A stretch of DNA of 64,000 nt. Source: Nakazawaea peltata. Taxonomy: Eukaryota > Ascomycota > Pichiomycetes > Alaninales > Pachysolenaceae. Below are positions 20,198-29,911 of the stretch, one piece after another. The stretch spans positions 66,620-130,619 of the forward strand of contig BCGQ01000007.1 of NCBI GenBank assembly GCA_001599355.1, given 5' to 3'. The position numbers and the translations under genes were made by a program. Numbering within the stretch: position 1 is the first letter of the stretch; each line of letters begins with the position of its first letter. Under the pieces are notes generated by a model. It worked only from the letters and a program-made list of their open reading frames with translations. It made no database searches and was not told where the DNA came from.

Positions 20198-22696
20198 TCA
20201 TACAAAATAATGAGTATTATTCCTAGAAAGTTCATGAACAGTCATACTCTCCTTAAAAGTATTCAATTCATATCGAATATCACGAATAAGTGATGGGTTC
20301 ATAGATAAAATCTGATATCTATGCTTCAAATCAGCATTAAATCTATTATAATCAACAGGAGAATGGGTATTATTCAAATACAATTGGTTTGCAAACGAAA
20401 CACTCTTGGATTCCTTGCCTTTCAAGTCTGATCTCAGTAAAGCTGACTTCACCTTCGAGTTGAATTTCTTAGGCAATTTGATAGTATTGTCACGGACAAT
20501 GGTCAAACGAGGAAGAGGTTCATTCTGCTCATCTTGAGAAGCTCCTTCAACTCCAGCTGCTGCATCTTGGAATTTAGATACCATGCGATCAATATCCTCC
20601 ATATAACTAGAAGAAGTCTTGAAAGTCTTCATTGAAGAATTGGAATTTTGAGAACTTACCGTAGAATTTCTAGTAAGAGTCTTTTGAATTTTCAAAGATC
20701 TACGACGTTGAGTACCAAGGTCCTGCTTGGCCAAATCTGGGAACGTTGTCTCTCCAACTTCGATCAATTTGAGTAAGAAAGACTCATCATTGACGTCAAA
20801 TTGCATCGAATATTCTTCTGAGGGGGTTTCAAGAGCGGATTGTGGTGGAGGAGATTGGGTAGATTCATTTTGAAGGGCAATTGTGTCATCACCATGAGTG
20901 AAACTCAGTAGAGAGTCGTTGTCCAGTAATTCTGAGTCGAAATCTACGTTAAAATCGTCGAAATATTGGGATGGGAGGAGGTCTGGAGCAGCCACATTAT
21001 CAGCCACAGACGACGATGCTTTAGCCACAGGCGAAGACGACGCATTAGCCTCACCGGACGAGTTCTCAGCCACATTTCCAGCCACAGCCGCAGAATTTCC
21101 GCCAATTTTAACAACTCCACTTGCCCGATCTCCAGATTTCACCGTTATTTCGGACACAGATTTCAATACAGGTGTTGGCTTGGTCTTGTTACCGAACAAT
21201 TTTTTGAAGAAAGATCCAATTGAGGATTTCTTTTTGAGGGGTTTTGAGAGAGGTTGGGATTTCTTGATGGGAGGAGCAGCAGAAGGAGGAGCAGCAGTAG
21301 CCGGAGCAGTAGCCGGAGCAGCAGCTGGAGCAGCAGCTGGAGCAGTAGCAGCAGAAGCAGCCGGAGCAGCAACTGGGACTTCAACGGAGTTAGCCGAGAC
21401 TTCGGAGCTAGCCGAAACTTCAGAACTAGCCAAAATTTCAGAACTGGCCAAAACTTCAGACTGAACTGCCGCCTCTGAAACATCTACTGGCTCCAGAACG
21501 TCAATCAGCTTTTCGTTATCAACTTCCTCCTCCTCCGCAACAAACGTAGACGTAACACTCTCCAAAGGTGACTCCACTATCATAGCAGGCTTCGAAGAAA
21601 TATCATCACAATTAATAGATGACAGTGGTGTGTCCTCATTATTATGAGGAGACGGGGTAGGCGACAGAGAAAGATTCAACTGAGCAGACGAAGAAACCGT
21701 CGAAGATGAAGACGTAGAAATTTGTTGTAATCTTGACGACGTAGAGTCCATCGAAGACGATGAAGAGGTATTATTGATAGTATCTTCATGTGTTGGATGC
21801 AAATAAGACAGGCCGATAAGATGAGTGTGGGACAGGAGATGAATCTGCGATTGGATCTGAGGTTGAATTAATGATACTCTGGATCTAGATTGGGTTGAAA
21901 GATTTGGCAGGGAAGGGCTGTGAGTCAAGACACGACGGGAGTTGACAGCCGGGCCAAGAGCCGGGCCGAGAGCTGGAGCTCTGGCAGGAGTCTGGCCAGA
22001 AGCCGGACCCAGAGCCAGAACGTGAGCCTGACCCAGAGTCAGAACCTGACCCAGAACCTGAACAGGAACAACCCTCGCAGGACGATGTCTTTGTTTTCTC
22101 GGATTCAGCCTTGGTGTGAACATCTCTCCATTTGGAAAGTAAAAAATGCCTGTATTTCCTTGCAGTTGATGAGAATGACGAGAAGATGTCTGGTGTGACA
22201 TCTGTGGCAGCACTTGGTATTGCTGAGGGATATTCTGCAGTGACACCGACTGACGCATACGAGCAGAGGTGAATGAATTTGCTCGAGGATCTCTTTGAGG
22301 AACCAGAGACAGGGAAACTGAGTGGGGCATCGAATGAGGGGTAGCAGTCATTGCTTGATGCTGCGGCTGCCCCAGTGACTGGCCCAGTGACTGCATCAGT
22401 GACTGCACCAGTGACCGACTCCCATTATGATAAGAATTTTGTAATGACACCACCGAAGATGATCGAGATGGCTGATACTGCGAATACGTCAGCGTATACG
22501 ACTGTGATCTCGGTAACATCTGTACCTTAGACCGAGATTTCCTCACAAATCGATCCTCAATATTAAACATGCTGCCAGTCAGCAAATCTCGAGGTGTCGC
22601 AGTGGCCACAGAAACCATCGAGCCCGAGGTCCTCATAGAACTGGTCGACTGGTATGACGATATAGAGTTACGTCTCAGATCCATACTGTTCTGCAT
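20198..22696 (-). CDS. Large Ser-rich protein with Glc7-docking C-terminus (Bni4/Afr1-like)
   Basis: This is an 832-residue, mostly disordered Ser/Ala-rich protein whose conserved part is the extreme C-terminus. There, a PP1 (Glc7) docking motif of the RVxF class, KSVSF, is followed by a stretch with YNRFNADL, IRDIRYELNTFKESM, TVHE and NNTHYFV. This layout (KxVxF, then an ELN-x-FK-x-x-M-x-VHE segment, then THxF at the end) is what I recall for Bni4 and Afr1/YER158C, which target Glc7 to septins or the bud neck. A basic patch KKKSSIGSFFKKLFG (near 490) could bind membrane. An Ala/Pro-rich tract lies near 430-465. The frame opens upstream at TTG; the first ATG is 22696. Paralogue identity is uncertain. 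Confidence 0.65.
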   Translation of the reverse strand: MQNSMDLRRNSISSYQSTSSMRTSGSMVSVATATPRDLLTGSMFNIEDRFVRKSRSKVQMLPRSQSYTLTYSQYQPSRSSSVVSLQNSYHNGSRSLVQSLMQSLGQSLGQPQHQAMTATPHSMPHSVSLSLVPQRDPRANSFTSARMRQSVSLQNIPQQYQVLPQMSHQTSSRHSHQLQGNTGIFYFPNGEMFTPRLNPRKQRHRPARVVPVQVLGQVLTLGQAHVLALGPASGQTPARAPALGPALGPAVNSRRVLTHSPSLPNLSTQSRSRVSLIQPQIQSQIHLLSHTHLIGLSYLHPTHEDTINNTSSSSSMDSTSSRLQQISTSSSSTVSSSAQLNLSLSPTPSPHNNEDTPLSSINCDDISSKPAMIVESPLESVTSTFVAEEEEVDNEKLIDVLEPVDVSEAAVQSEVLASSEILASSEVSASSEVSANSVEVPVAAPAASAATAPAAAPAAAPATAPATAAPPSAAPPIKKSQPLSKPLKKKSSIGSFFKKLFGNKTKPTPVLKSVSEITVKSGDRASGVVKIGGNSAAVAGNVAENSSGEANASSSPVAKASSSVADNVAAPDLLPSQYFDDFNVDFDSELLDNDSLLSFTHGDDTIALQNESTQSPPPQSALETPSEEYSMQFDVNDESFLLKLIEVGETTFPDLAKQDLGTQRRRSLKIQKTLTRNSTVSSQNSNSSMKTFKTSSSYMEDIDRMVSKFQDAAAGVEGASQDEQNEPLPRLTIVRDNTIKLPKKFNSKVKSALLRSDLKGKESKSVSFANQLYLNNTHSPVDYNRFNADLKHRYQILSMNPSLIRDIRYELNTFKESMTVHELSRNNTHYFV

Positions 22697-23765
22697 CTCT
22701 TGTATTTCCAATTTTCAGGCACCCTCAACTCTTCTTATATTCAATACCGAACGGGGCTGGTCAAAATTTGCCCTTTTATGTCTTTTTCGCTTTTATTTAC
22801 CTTTCGATTGTTTTTTCCTGCCTTTTCGGGATTCGAATAGGGGCAAGGTGATGATATGAGGGGGGATCGGAATGGGGTGACGAGGAAAGGAGGGGTCGAA
22901 GGTTTAAAGATTGGAGACTCCAGAGATGAGATCGATGTCGATTTCACTCGCAATTTCTTGCCTTAACGTTTATTAATCGTACTACTTTTTATTCCCAAAG
23001 TATCCTTTCGGATCTATATATAAATTTTTGAAATTTCCGCATTTCTATTGTTTTACTCTTTTAGGAGTGCTGCTTCCAAATTAGTTTCGTTTTTAGTGTA
23101 ATGTTTCTATATATAATCGAGGGAGACTTCTTGGAAAAATTGCTGCTCTCAATAGGGGGAAGTTAGAAGGGGCAGCTTGGCAAATTACTATATAAAGGGG
23201 GTCTGATCTTCCTATAATTCCCGCTCACCTCATTTTCCATTCCGCAATCTCCCTCTTTAATCAATTATCTTTATTGCCCCCCCTTCCCGTCTCAGCCCTG
23301 TACTGTGCCTGTCTCATTTGTGTGCTCTTACGTTTTTACTACGATATGCAGCCACTACTAGCGAAAAGCACCTTGCCAGCTCTTCGTCTCTTTTCTTTTT
23401 TTTTCCTTACGGTCTTACATTGCTATACTAAATGGAAAGCTAAGGTTGGTGAACACTATTAGCTAAGGTTCACCATGATGAAAAATTTTCATCACCTTTC
23501 ACACCATGAAACCGTTACACACCCCAAAAAACCCCACCCGTTGTAGTCTCATAACTCCAGGGCATTACTATTGTCTGACTGACCCCAACCTCAAACACCT
23601 GCTCTTTCCCAATCAGGAATCTCGTAAACCGCTAATCAATTCTCTACCGTTTTAGGAACTTACACTTCCATTTTGGGAATTCCGCAGAACATAAGTCTCA
23701 TTTATTGTTAAGAAAAAAGTAGTGTAAAATAATATAAAAAACCGAATAGGGCTAATGCGATGATC
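22697..23765. other. 1.07-kb intergenic stretch
   Basis: This is the upstream region of the Bni4/Afr1-like gene and the 3' flank of uricase. It is AT- and pyrimidine-rich. A plus-strand TATATAAA at 23189-23196 is followed by a CT-rich tract and a 38-codon ATG frame (23346-23462); this could mark a small transcript but is not listed as a gene. Nothing else is recognised. Confidence 0.5.
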
Positions 23766-24668
23766 TCATAACTTCAGCTTTGGTCTGCCAACAGTACATT
23801 TGATCAAACCGTTTGGATGAGGAGATGGATAGAAAATCTCGTTATCGTTGTCCAATCCCTTCCATTTCAAGTCAAGTAAGAAGTAATGCTTGTTTGGTAA
23901 CAGGTAAGTAACACGCTTCAAATCGTCAACTTTGCTCAAGATCTCGGTCAGCATGTTGTACATGGTCAGTTGGACACTGGCCGATTGTTCCAAGGCAAAT
24001 CTGTCCAAAGTAACTGTCAACAGTTGCTTGTAGATGTTGTCAAAGTATGCGGCGGATTTGGTGTGCAACAAAGTTTCGATCTTTGGGTATTTGGTCGAAT
24101 CAAATTCGTAACTTAAATCGACATCGGTACTTAAAATACGATCGGTAGTTGGCTCTAAAGTAGTGTAATCACATTTGTTGTAACCGTAGAACATAGAACC
24201 GGTACTCTTCAATACAGTCAAGTTCTTCAATCCACTGGTCAATGTGTAAGATCCAGATCTGTTGTAGTCCAAATCAACTTGCTTGTAATCTTCTCCATCC
24301 TTGACGAAAGAATGGTCATGCAATTTACCGTTGACATTGTACTTACTCCACTTGTATTGCTTGACCTGTACACTAAGACCAGATACATGAGAGTACTTGT
24401 TAATGAAATGAAGCAGCAAATGAATGGCAAACTTCTCAATTGGCCAAATGTCGAACTTCTTCAGCTCAACAAGGATAGTGTTCTTAACAGTGTCGGTTGG
24501 AATGATGGCATAGTTATCCAGATCGGTATAAGAAGCGTCAAATCCACCTCTCAACAAAATACGACAACTGCACTCCATAACCTCTTGTTTAAGTGGGTTC
24601 GACTTGTCTTTCTTGACCTTCAAGAACTTGACATTGTCCTTACCGTAAGTAGAGCTTTCTAAAACCAT
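23766..24668 (-). CDS. Uricase (urate oxidase)
   Basis: Uricase is a peroxisomal, cofactor-free enzyme oxidising urate to 5-hydroxyisourate. The 300-residue protein matches family length. Motifs: YGKDNVKFLKVKKD (residues 8-21), PTDTVKNTI with the catalytic Thr, FAIHLxLHFINKYSHVSG, LTVLKSTGSMFYGY, DRILSTDVD, LPNKHYFLLDLKWKG and FYPSPHPNGLIKCTVGR, close to the Candida utilis enzyme. CTG codons at residues 50 and 85 align with Ala in that homologue (TEADN, LATHF). The last three codons are CTG-AAG-TTA: AKL, a standard PTS1, if CTG is Ala, but LKL under the standard code. Upstream are several GATAA sites and a TATATATA 75 bp before the ATG. S. cerevisiae lacks it. Confidence 0.98.
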   Translation of the reverse strand: MVLESSTYGKDNVKFLKVKKDKSNPLKQEVMECSCRILLRGGFDASYTDLDNYAIIPTDTVKNTILVELKKFDIWPIEKFAIHLLLHFINKYSHVSGLSVQVKQYKWSKYNVNGKLHDHSFVKDGEDYKQVDLDYNRSGSYTLTSGLKNLTVLKSTGSMFYGYNKCDYTTLEPTTDRILSTDVDLSYEFDSTKYPKIETLLHTKSAAYFDNIYKQLLTVTLDRFALEQSASVQLTMYNMLTEILSKVDDLKRVTYLLPNKHYFLLDLKWKGLDNDNEIFYPSPHPNGLIKCTVGRPKLKL

Positions 24669-24708
24669 GACTGAAATATTATTGATGTTTATGATGTGAT
24701 TTGTTCAC

Positions 24709-25001
24709 GATAAGATAACGAATACTTTGAGAATTCGTTCGATATATATATGAGTATGCGATCAAACCTGAAACTACTTCCAAAATGATCTGATTTTTTC
24801 CACTTCAGGGATCCCGATAACTTATATCCCCTTTCGATTTCACTAAGGTTATCTTTTCGTTATCGTTGCTTGCCATCGCTTTTGTTTCCTTTTTTTCTGT
24901 GTTACGGAGATCTCCGAGCGCTTCGCCTGATTTTAGTTTCGATTCAGGGACGCTGATTGGGTTTGCGCAATGATTACGTAATTGTGTGTTTTGAGGGATA
25001 A
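24709..25001 (-). promoter_or_regulatory. Cluster of GATAA sites upstream of uricase
   Basis: GATAA cores occur at 24709 (GATAAG), 24714, 24816 and 24997 on the plus strand, and as TTATC at 24849 and 24860. All six are within about 335 bp of the ATG at 24668. A TATATATA lies at 24743-24750. This is the pattern expected for nitrogen-catabolite control by GATA factors; binding itself is inferred. Confidence 0.6.
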
Positions 25002-26299
25002 CGTAGGAATAGGTAGAGCGAGAGGCATGGAGGAAGTTGGGGTCGACAATGCCGACAGGAACGGTCTACCGGTTTGACAAAACACAATAGGTAATTCTAT
25101 GCGTTTACCGAGGAGTTGATCTAGGTTAGATGTGTTTATTGGTATTGTCGCTAGTTCTTTCCATTATGCGTAGTGAAATTGGGGGAATTTTTTCGTTAGA
25201 AGCGTGGGAATTCCAAGGGGTTTATTTTTTAGTACTTGGGGTTTGCGTTGAATTTTGTTAGAGTTTAGGCGGATTTTCCTTAGGGATTGCGCTGATTTTC
25301 TTAGAGATTGTGCTGATTTTCTTAGAGTTTGGCTAACTACCACTATAAAGATATATACTCAATCGGCCCTACCCATGAATAGCTACTAAATATGAGAGTG
25401 CATTCTCGGTATGCATCGGTACACACCTTGCTTCCGTGGAGATAAACTCATTGCCCTATTTCTCAGCCTCCCATCTCCGGGCTCTGCACTGCTATGCATC
25501 GGAAATACTGTTTTTTTAAGCTATTTTAATGTGCAGTGAATTATGTGGGTTAATTGTGAGATACATGGTGGAATTTGGAAGAGATGGCAAGGTAATATGA
25601 GGTATGTGGAAGTATCGCACGTTTACTGACTCCAAGATAGAGATGATTCTTTGGAAGTTATAAATGGTTAAGTTCGATACACTTTGTACCGCTCATCAAA
25701 TATTACGAAACTCTTTTAGTTAACAGAGATCTCTACTTGAAATTCATCTTCTTTCAGTATTAAATCTCTAATTTCTATTTCCGGATTTTTTCCCACTCTT
25801 TCTTTCTAGTTTTTCCTCTTGCTTTGTTTCTCTTATTTCTGTCTTCTTTCCTTACTTTTTTGGGTAATAATTTACTCAATCCTTAGAGTGAGCGATCGTT
25901 TACATAGTATCAGCTCACTCTGTAACCTAGATATTGCTCACCATATTAACCTTCAAGAGTCCATCCCATCTCTTCCATATTTCCGACTCCATCTATCTCG
26001 CATATATCCCCATCTAACCTCATCTACCCCCCATATCTCCATCTCCTCCATCTCTCCATATCTCCACTCATGCACAACATCATTCTTTCTTTTACCCCCT
26101 CTACTTACCCAACATGAAATTCCCCAAATTCCTGGTCGTGTACACCCAATTTCCCCAAAAAACCACTCCTAAGCGCTCCCTCTGTTGTCCTTTTCCCTTT
26201 TTCTTCTAAGAACTTTCCGAACACCGCACAGAAATTCTGTCATGCCTTCCGTCACTGAGCGCAGCGTGACTAATTGCGCGCCGCCACAGTGCCAAAATC

Positions 26300-26316
26300 A
26301 CAGCGAAAATCGCTGT
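26300..26316. promoter_or_regulatory. Perfect 7+3+7 inverted repeat upstream of the kinase
   Basis: ACAGCGA, a 3-bp AAA spacer, then TCGCTGT: perfect arms. It lies 206-222 bp before the kinase ATG and 12 bp from a triple GATAAG cluster. The arm and spacer geometry suggests a dimeric regulator site; the regulator is unknown. Confidence 0.45.
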
Positions 26317-26327
26317 CGAAAATCATA

Positions 26328-26357
26328 GATAAGGCGATAAGCACCCCCATTGATAAG
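26328..26357 (+). promoter_or_regulatory. Triple GATAAG cluster upstream of the kinase
   Basis: GATAAG occurs at 26328-26333, 26336-26341 and 26352-26357, all on the same strand within 30 bp and about 165-195 bp before the kinase ATG. Such density is typical of GATA-factor (nitrogen) control. Confidence 0.6.
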
Positions 26358-26521
26358 GTGTGGTTTAAAATTACCAGTTTAATTTATTGAGTTTTTTTAA
26401 GTTCTTTCTTTAAGTATTTGTATTGCTTTATTGGCATCAATCACTGAAGCTACTTTCATTGCATTAGCTTTCATTTGGTTCCCCACCCACCCCTTCCATT
26501 TGCCCCTCTGTCTGCTACAGT

Positions 26522-27793
26522 ATGGAATTACTTAGCGCCCATGACTCGCAGTCTCTGCTGCCACAACATTACCAGTTGATGGACGAATATGACCTGTACG
26601 AAAATGGTTTCGCTCTTCACACCAAATACCAGTTCATCAACGTCTTGCAGCAAGGTTCTTTCGGTAAAGTGTCCCACCTGGTGGACGTCACTACCGGCTA
26701 CCACGTTGCTATCAAGCTGATGGCAAAGAACAGCTCTCAACTGACAAATATGTACAGACATGAGGTTTATATCATGAAGAAGCTTGGCTTACATGACAAT
26801 CATGTCCAGTTATTGGAGTTTTTCGACACTAGAAGTTACCATATCTTGGTTTTGGATTACTGTGAGGGCGGTGATTTATATGACAAAATCCTGCTTGAAA
26901 TTAGTGGCCACAGTGGCCAAGAATGGCCCTTATCACAGAAATACAAATTAATATCTCAAGTCATCGACCTGGTTCAATACATGCATTCTAGAAATATTTA
27001 CCACCGTGACTTGAAGCCTGAAAATTTGTTGTTATTGGATAATGATCGTCATGTCAAGATTTGTGATTACGGCCTTGCCACAGTTCTGCAATATCCTCTC
27101 GATATTGATATTGGTACCGAGAAATATATTGCACCTGAACTGATTTCTCAATCAAATTATGATGCTCTTAAACTGGATCTTTGGTCTTTGGGTATTACTA
27201 TTTGTTTCATGTTATTTGGGAAGTGTCCATTCAGGAAACTGGTTTCTAATGATGGTAACTTTGTCGATTTCAAGAAACATGGCTCTCAGTGGTTGATTTC
27301 TTATTATTCTAACAAATTAACTCCAGCCATGTGGGACCTGTTGAAATATTTATTGGCTATTAATCCACAAGAACGTGATTTGAGTATGTTTGCTTCTAAA
27401 TTCCATGAATATGTCAGTCAAACTGAAACTACAAACACCACCGTCCACAATAACAGCAATGGTATCATCTTTGAACTCGATGGATTCAACTCAAAACCTG
27501 CCTCCATGAGCCATACCGATATCAAAGTCGATGTTCAAGAATTAGATTTCGATCTCGAAGGAATCGACGAAGAAGATGAACCATTAATCTCAGGTATGTC
27601 AATTCCAGGATCCATGTCAGTTCCAATGGCAGTTCCATCGCTCACTGCAAACTCATTCCAACAACCTCCTTCATTAATGCACGAACCATTCTCTTGGGCC
27701 GATGATAATGACGATAACATCGATTGGTTTATCTCAAATTCATTAGCAAAGTATAACATGCATTACATCCCAGAAGAACATCATAAGATCTAG
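26522..27793 (+). CDS. Serine/threonine kinase, Sks1/Vhs1/Ksp1-like
   Basis: A 423-residue protein kinase, probably a nutrient- or stress-signalling kinase of the fungal Sks1/Vhs1 group. The kinase domain covers about residues 35-305: glycine loop QQGSFGKV, AIK lysine, catalytic YHRDLKPENLLL, CDYGLAT in the DFG position, GTEKYIAPE, and WSLGITICFMLFGKCPF. The C-terminal 120 residues are acidic and Met/Pro-rich without a domain. Four CTG codons fall where kinases normally have Ala (residues 53, 150, 218) or a small/variable residue (66); KADLWSLG is the clearest. The DFG Phe is Tyr. Three GATAAG sites lie upstream. The exact orthologue (SKS1 or VHS1) cannot be decided by eye. Confidence 0.88.
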   Translation: MELLSAHDSQSLLPQHYQLMDEYDLYENGFALHTKYQFINVLQQGSFGKVSHLVDVTTGYHVAIKLMAKNSSQLTNMYRHEVYIMKKLGLHDNHVQLLEFFDTRSYHILVLDYCEGGDLYDKILLEISGHSGQEWPLSQKYKLISQVIDLVQYMHSRNIYHRDLKPENLLLLDNDRHVKICDYGLATVLQYPLDIDIGTEKYIAPELISQSNYDALKLDLWSLGITICFMLFGKCPFRKLVSNDGNFVDFKKHGSQWLISYYSNKLTPAMWDLLKYLLAINPQERDLSMFASKFHEYVSQTETTNTTVHNNSNGIIFELDGFNSKPASMSHTDIKVDVQELDFDLEGIDEEDEPLISGMSIPGSMSVPMAVPSLTANSFQQPPSLMHEPFSWADDNDDNIDWFISNSLAKYNMHYIPEEHHKI

Positions 27794-28174
27794 AGATGTT
27801 CCTCTGTCATTTATATATCATACACCTACTGGCTAGGTTTCAATGCACTTACAATTCTCTACAATTTTTCAAACATAAATAACTAAATTAGAATCAAGAA
27901 TTGAAATAACTCAAAAAAAGAACGAAAAGATCAACTAGATGTAGATTGTGTAGGAGGGAGATCAATTGCGCGATTCGGCAAGACTTAGCACGACTAAGTA
28001 CTACCGCGCAGTAGTAGGAACGAGCACAACTATCACCGCGCGACAAAGATCACGGGATCAATTGCGCATGCCACTGCCATTGCGCACGCCGCTAGGCATC
28101 GATTGCGCACGCCACCCATCTCGCTCACCACCATCGCGCTCACCACCATCGCGCTCACCACCACCCCTCAACAC
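27794..28174. other. Convergent 3' region with GC-rich repeats
   Basis: About 380 bp. The right half is unusually GC-rich for this genome, with recurrent GCGC words: ATTGCGCA(T/C)GCC-like units between 28056 and 28113, then a 15-bp tandem repeat (listed separately). An open frame here encodes only repeat and starts without coding character. Confidence 0.55.
28122..28164. repeat. 15-bp tandem repeat, nearly three copies
   Basis: The unit CGCTCACCACCATCG occurs at 28122 and 28137, with a partial copy at 28152-28164. It ends about 10 bp from the permease stop codon. Confidence 0.8.
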
Positions 28175-29911
28175 TTAAGCATCAGACTCAACACGCTTCT
28201 CATTAGTAGTAACAGGACCCTTCTCATCAGAAGTAACAGATTCGGGAAGTTGTCCATTGTTAGATAAGGTCAGCTCAATGATATGCAGCAGGTCCATGTT
28301 ATCAGTGACATAGTCCAAGTTACTCTTTGGACCGGTGAACCATTTTCTGGCATCGATCAGGAACCATAAAATCAGCAAGAATAATGGACCGAAGTAGACG
28401 AGAACAGTGTAGTTCATCATATCCAAAGTCAAATCAGCACCCTTAACAGATGGGAAGTTCAAGAATGGGATCATCATAATGACGAAACAAACAGCAACAG
28501 TACCAGAGATAATGGAGAACTTACCCAAGTTCCATGGTCCCGGCTTGAAAGTGTTTCTCAGGTAGGTGATTCTTAACAAAATTGGAAGGGTGAAGGAGAT
28601 GAAAGAACCAATGGCACCGACAGAGAAGATGGCATCAATCAGAGTTCCTCCGGCAAAGATCAACAACAACAATAATTGACCAATGAACCAGTTAACCCAA
28701 ACGGCGTTGAATGGGATATCCCAACTGTTAGTTCTCTTCCAGTATTTGGAAAGTGGGAAACAACCATCACGGGAGTAAGCGTAGGTGACACGAGACAGGG
28801 CAATTTGACACAGCTGACCCATGAAGTAAGATGAGATAATAGTGAAGGCAGAAGCACAGTAGACCAACTTTGTTGGCATGACTTGCAGGTAGAAGGAGAT
28901 CATTGGTTGACCCAAGTCAGCATTGACGGCAGCGTAAACATCAACAATAGTGTACAGCATCAGCATTTGCAAGACGAATCCAAAGACACCACCAGAAGCC
29001 AGAGTCATGACGATGGATCTTGGGGTCAGAAGTTGCAGGTTTCTACTTTCTTCAGCAATGTGGAAAGAAGAGTCAAATCCACTCATGGTCCAGATGACAG
29101 CCAAGAAACTCATGATGACAGCAACTCCATTTGGCCAGTCGGTTTCATTTTGAATACCCCACAGGTAAGCATTGCTGTTATATTTGGCGATACCTTGTTC
29201 GGAGGCTCTGTTGTTACCCAGCAAAATCATAATGAAGACAATAGCCAAGAAAAGTGTGTTACAGAACATACCAACGGTGTTGAATTTCAGGATCCACAGA
29301 GTTGGCATAGAACTGATCATGGCATTGGTAAAAGTCAAAGCCATAGTCAATAAATATGTTTGACCGTTAGTTGCAACGTAGTCTGGGTCATGGAAAGTTT
29401 TTAACAGTAAAATCATACTGGCTCCTCCGTAATCGACAGATGGAGCACCAGTAATTTGGACAAGCCAGTTAGACCAACCAACAATCCAAGATAACAATGG
29501 GGCCCATTTAGGTGGAGCCAATTGGGAAGTCAGATAATATAAACCACCGGAAGTTGGGAAAGCACTAGACAACTCCAGCAAACTGTTCAGCACACACTGA
29601 ATACCAATCATAGATACAAGCCAACCCCAAGTTAAACCGGCATTACCAGCATAACCCCAGGAGTACCAAGTAGTAGAAGCAATAGATGGCAACAAACCCA
29701 TGACAGAGAAGGAAACAGCAAAAGTGGTAAGAAGAGAAAATTCTCTCTTGAACTCTTGTTTGTAACCCAACAGTAAAATGACTTCCTCATCTTGGTCTAC
29801 CTCATGGTCGACAATAATCTGTTTGTGTTGGTTCGATAACAGACTCTGAAGGTTGTAGTCATCTACCGAGATGATAGTGGCCTTGGTCTTAGTAGATGTG
29901 ATATTCTCCAT
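28175..29911 (-). CDS. Amino-acid/GABA-type permease (APC superfamily, Uga4-like)
   Basis: A 578-residue plasma- or vacuolar-membrane permease of the amino acid/choline transporter (ACT) family, with about 12 membrane segments. Markers: an N-terminal cytosolic tail with LLGYKQEFKREFS, the first membrane helix FSVMGLLPSIAS, SAFPTSGGLYY, MSGFDSSFHIAEE, SRVTYAYSRDGCFPLSKYW and NTFKPGPWNLGKF. These match the GABA/polyamine permease Uga4 group, but substrate cannot be read from sequence; a purine-derived or amine nitrogen source is possible given the neighbourhood. Three GATAA motifs at 30041-30082 and a TATATATAA about 80 bp before the ATG suggest nitrogen regulation. Confidence 0.88.
   Translation of the reverse strand: MENITSTKTKATIISVDDYNLQSLLSNQHKQIIVDHEVDQDEEVILLLGYKQEFKREFSLLTTFAVSFSVMGLLPSIASTTWYSWGYAGNAGLTWGWLVSMIGIQCVLNSLLELSSAFPTSGGLYYLTSQLAPPKWAPLLSWIVGWSNWLVQITGAPSVDYGGASMILLLKTFHDPDYVATNGQTYLLTMALTFTNAMISSMPTLWILKFNTVGMFCNTLFLAIVFIMILLGNNRASEQGIAKYNSNAYLWGIQNETDWPNGVAVIMSFLAVIWTMSGFDSSFHIAEESRNLQLLTPRSIVMTLASGGVFGFVLQMLMLYTIVDVYAAVNADLGQPMISFYLQVMPTKLVYCASAFTIISSYFMGQLCQIALSRVTYAYSRDGCFPLSKYWKRTNSWDIPFNAVWVNWFIGQLLLLLIFAGGTLIDAIFSVGAIGSFISFTLPILLRITYLRNTFKPGPWNLGKFSIISGTVAVCFVIMMIPFLNFPSVKGADLTLDMMNYTVLVYFGPLFLLILWFLIDARKWFTGPKSNLDYVTDNMDLLHIIELTLSNNGQLPESVTSDEKGPVTTNEKRVESDA

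Larger units (their letters stand above)
24669..26521. other. 1.85-kb divergent promoter region, uricase / kinase
   Basis: A long gene-free region. The left 350 bp carries the uricase promoter (GATAA cluster). The right 250 bp carries three GATAAG sites and a palindrome before the kinase. In between are AT-rich sequence and a strongly pyrimidine-rich tract (about 25740-26220). An open frame at 25819 starts at TTG and looks non-coding. No RNA gene is recognised. Confidence 0.55.

Noticed and set aside
25819-26172. 117-codon open frame in the kinase promoter
   Set aside because: It begins at TTG, has biased pyrimidine-rich composition and no recognisable motif.
27966-28178. 70-codon Arg/Ser/Pro-rich frame downstream of the kinase
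   Set aside because: It is a translation of GC-rich tandem repeats with no sign of coding selection.
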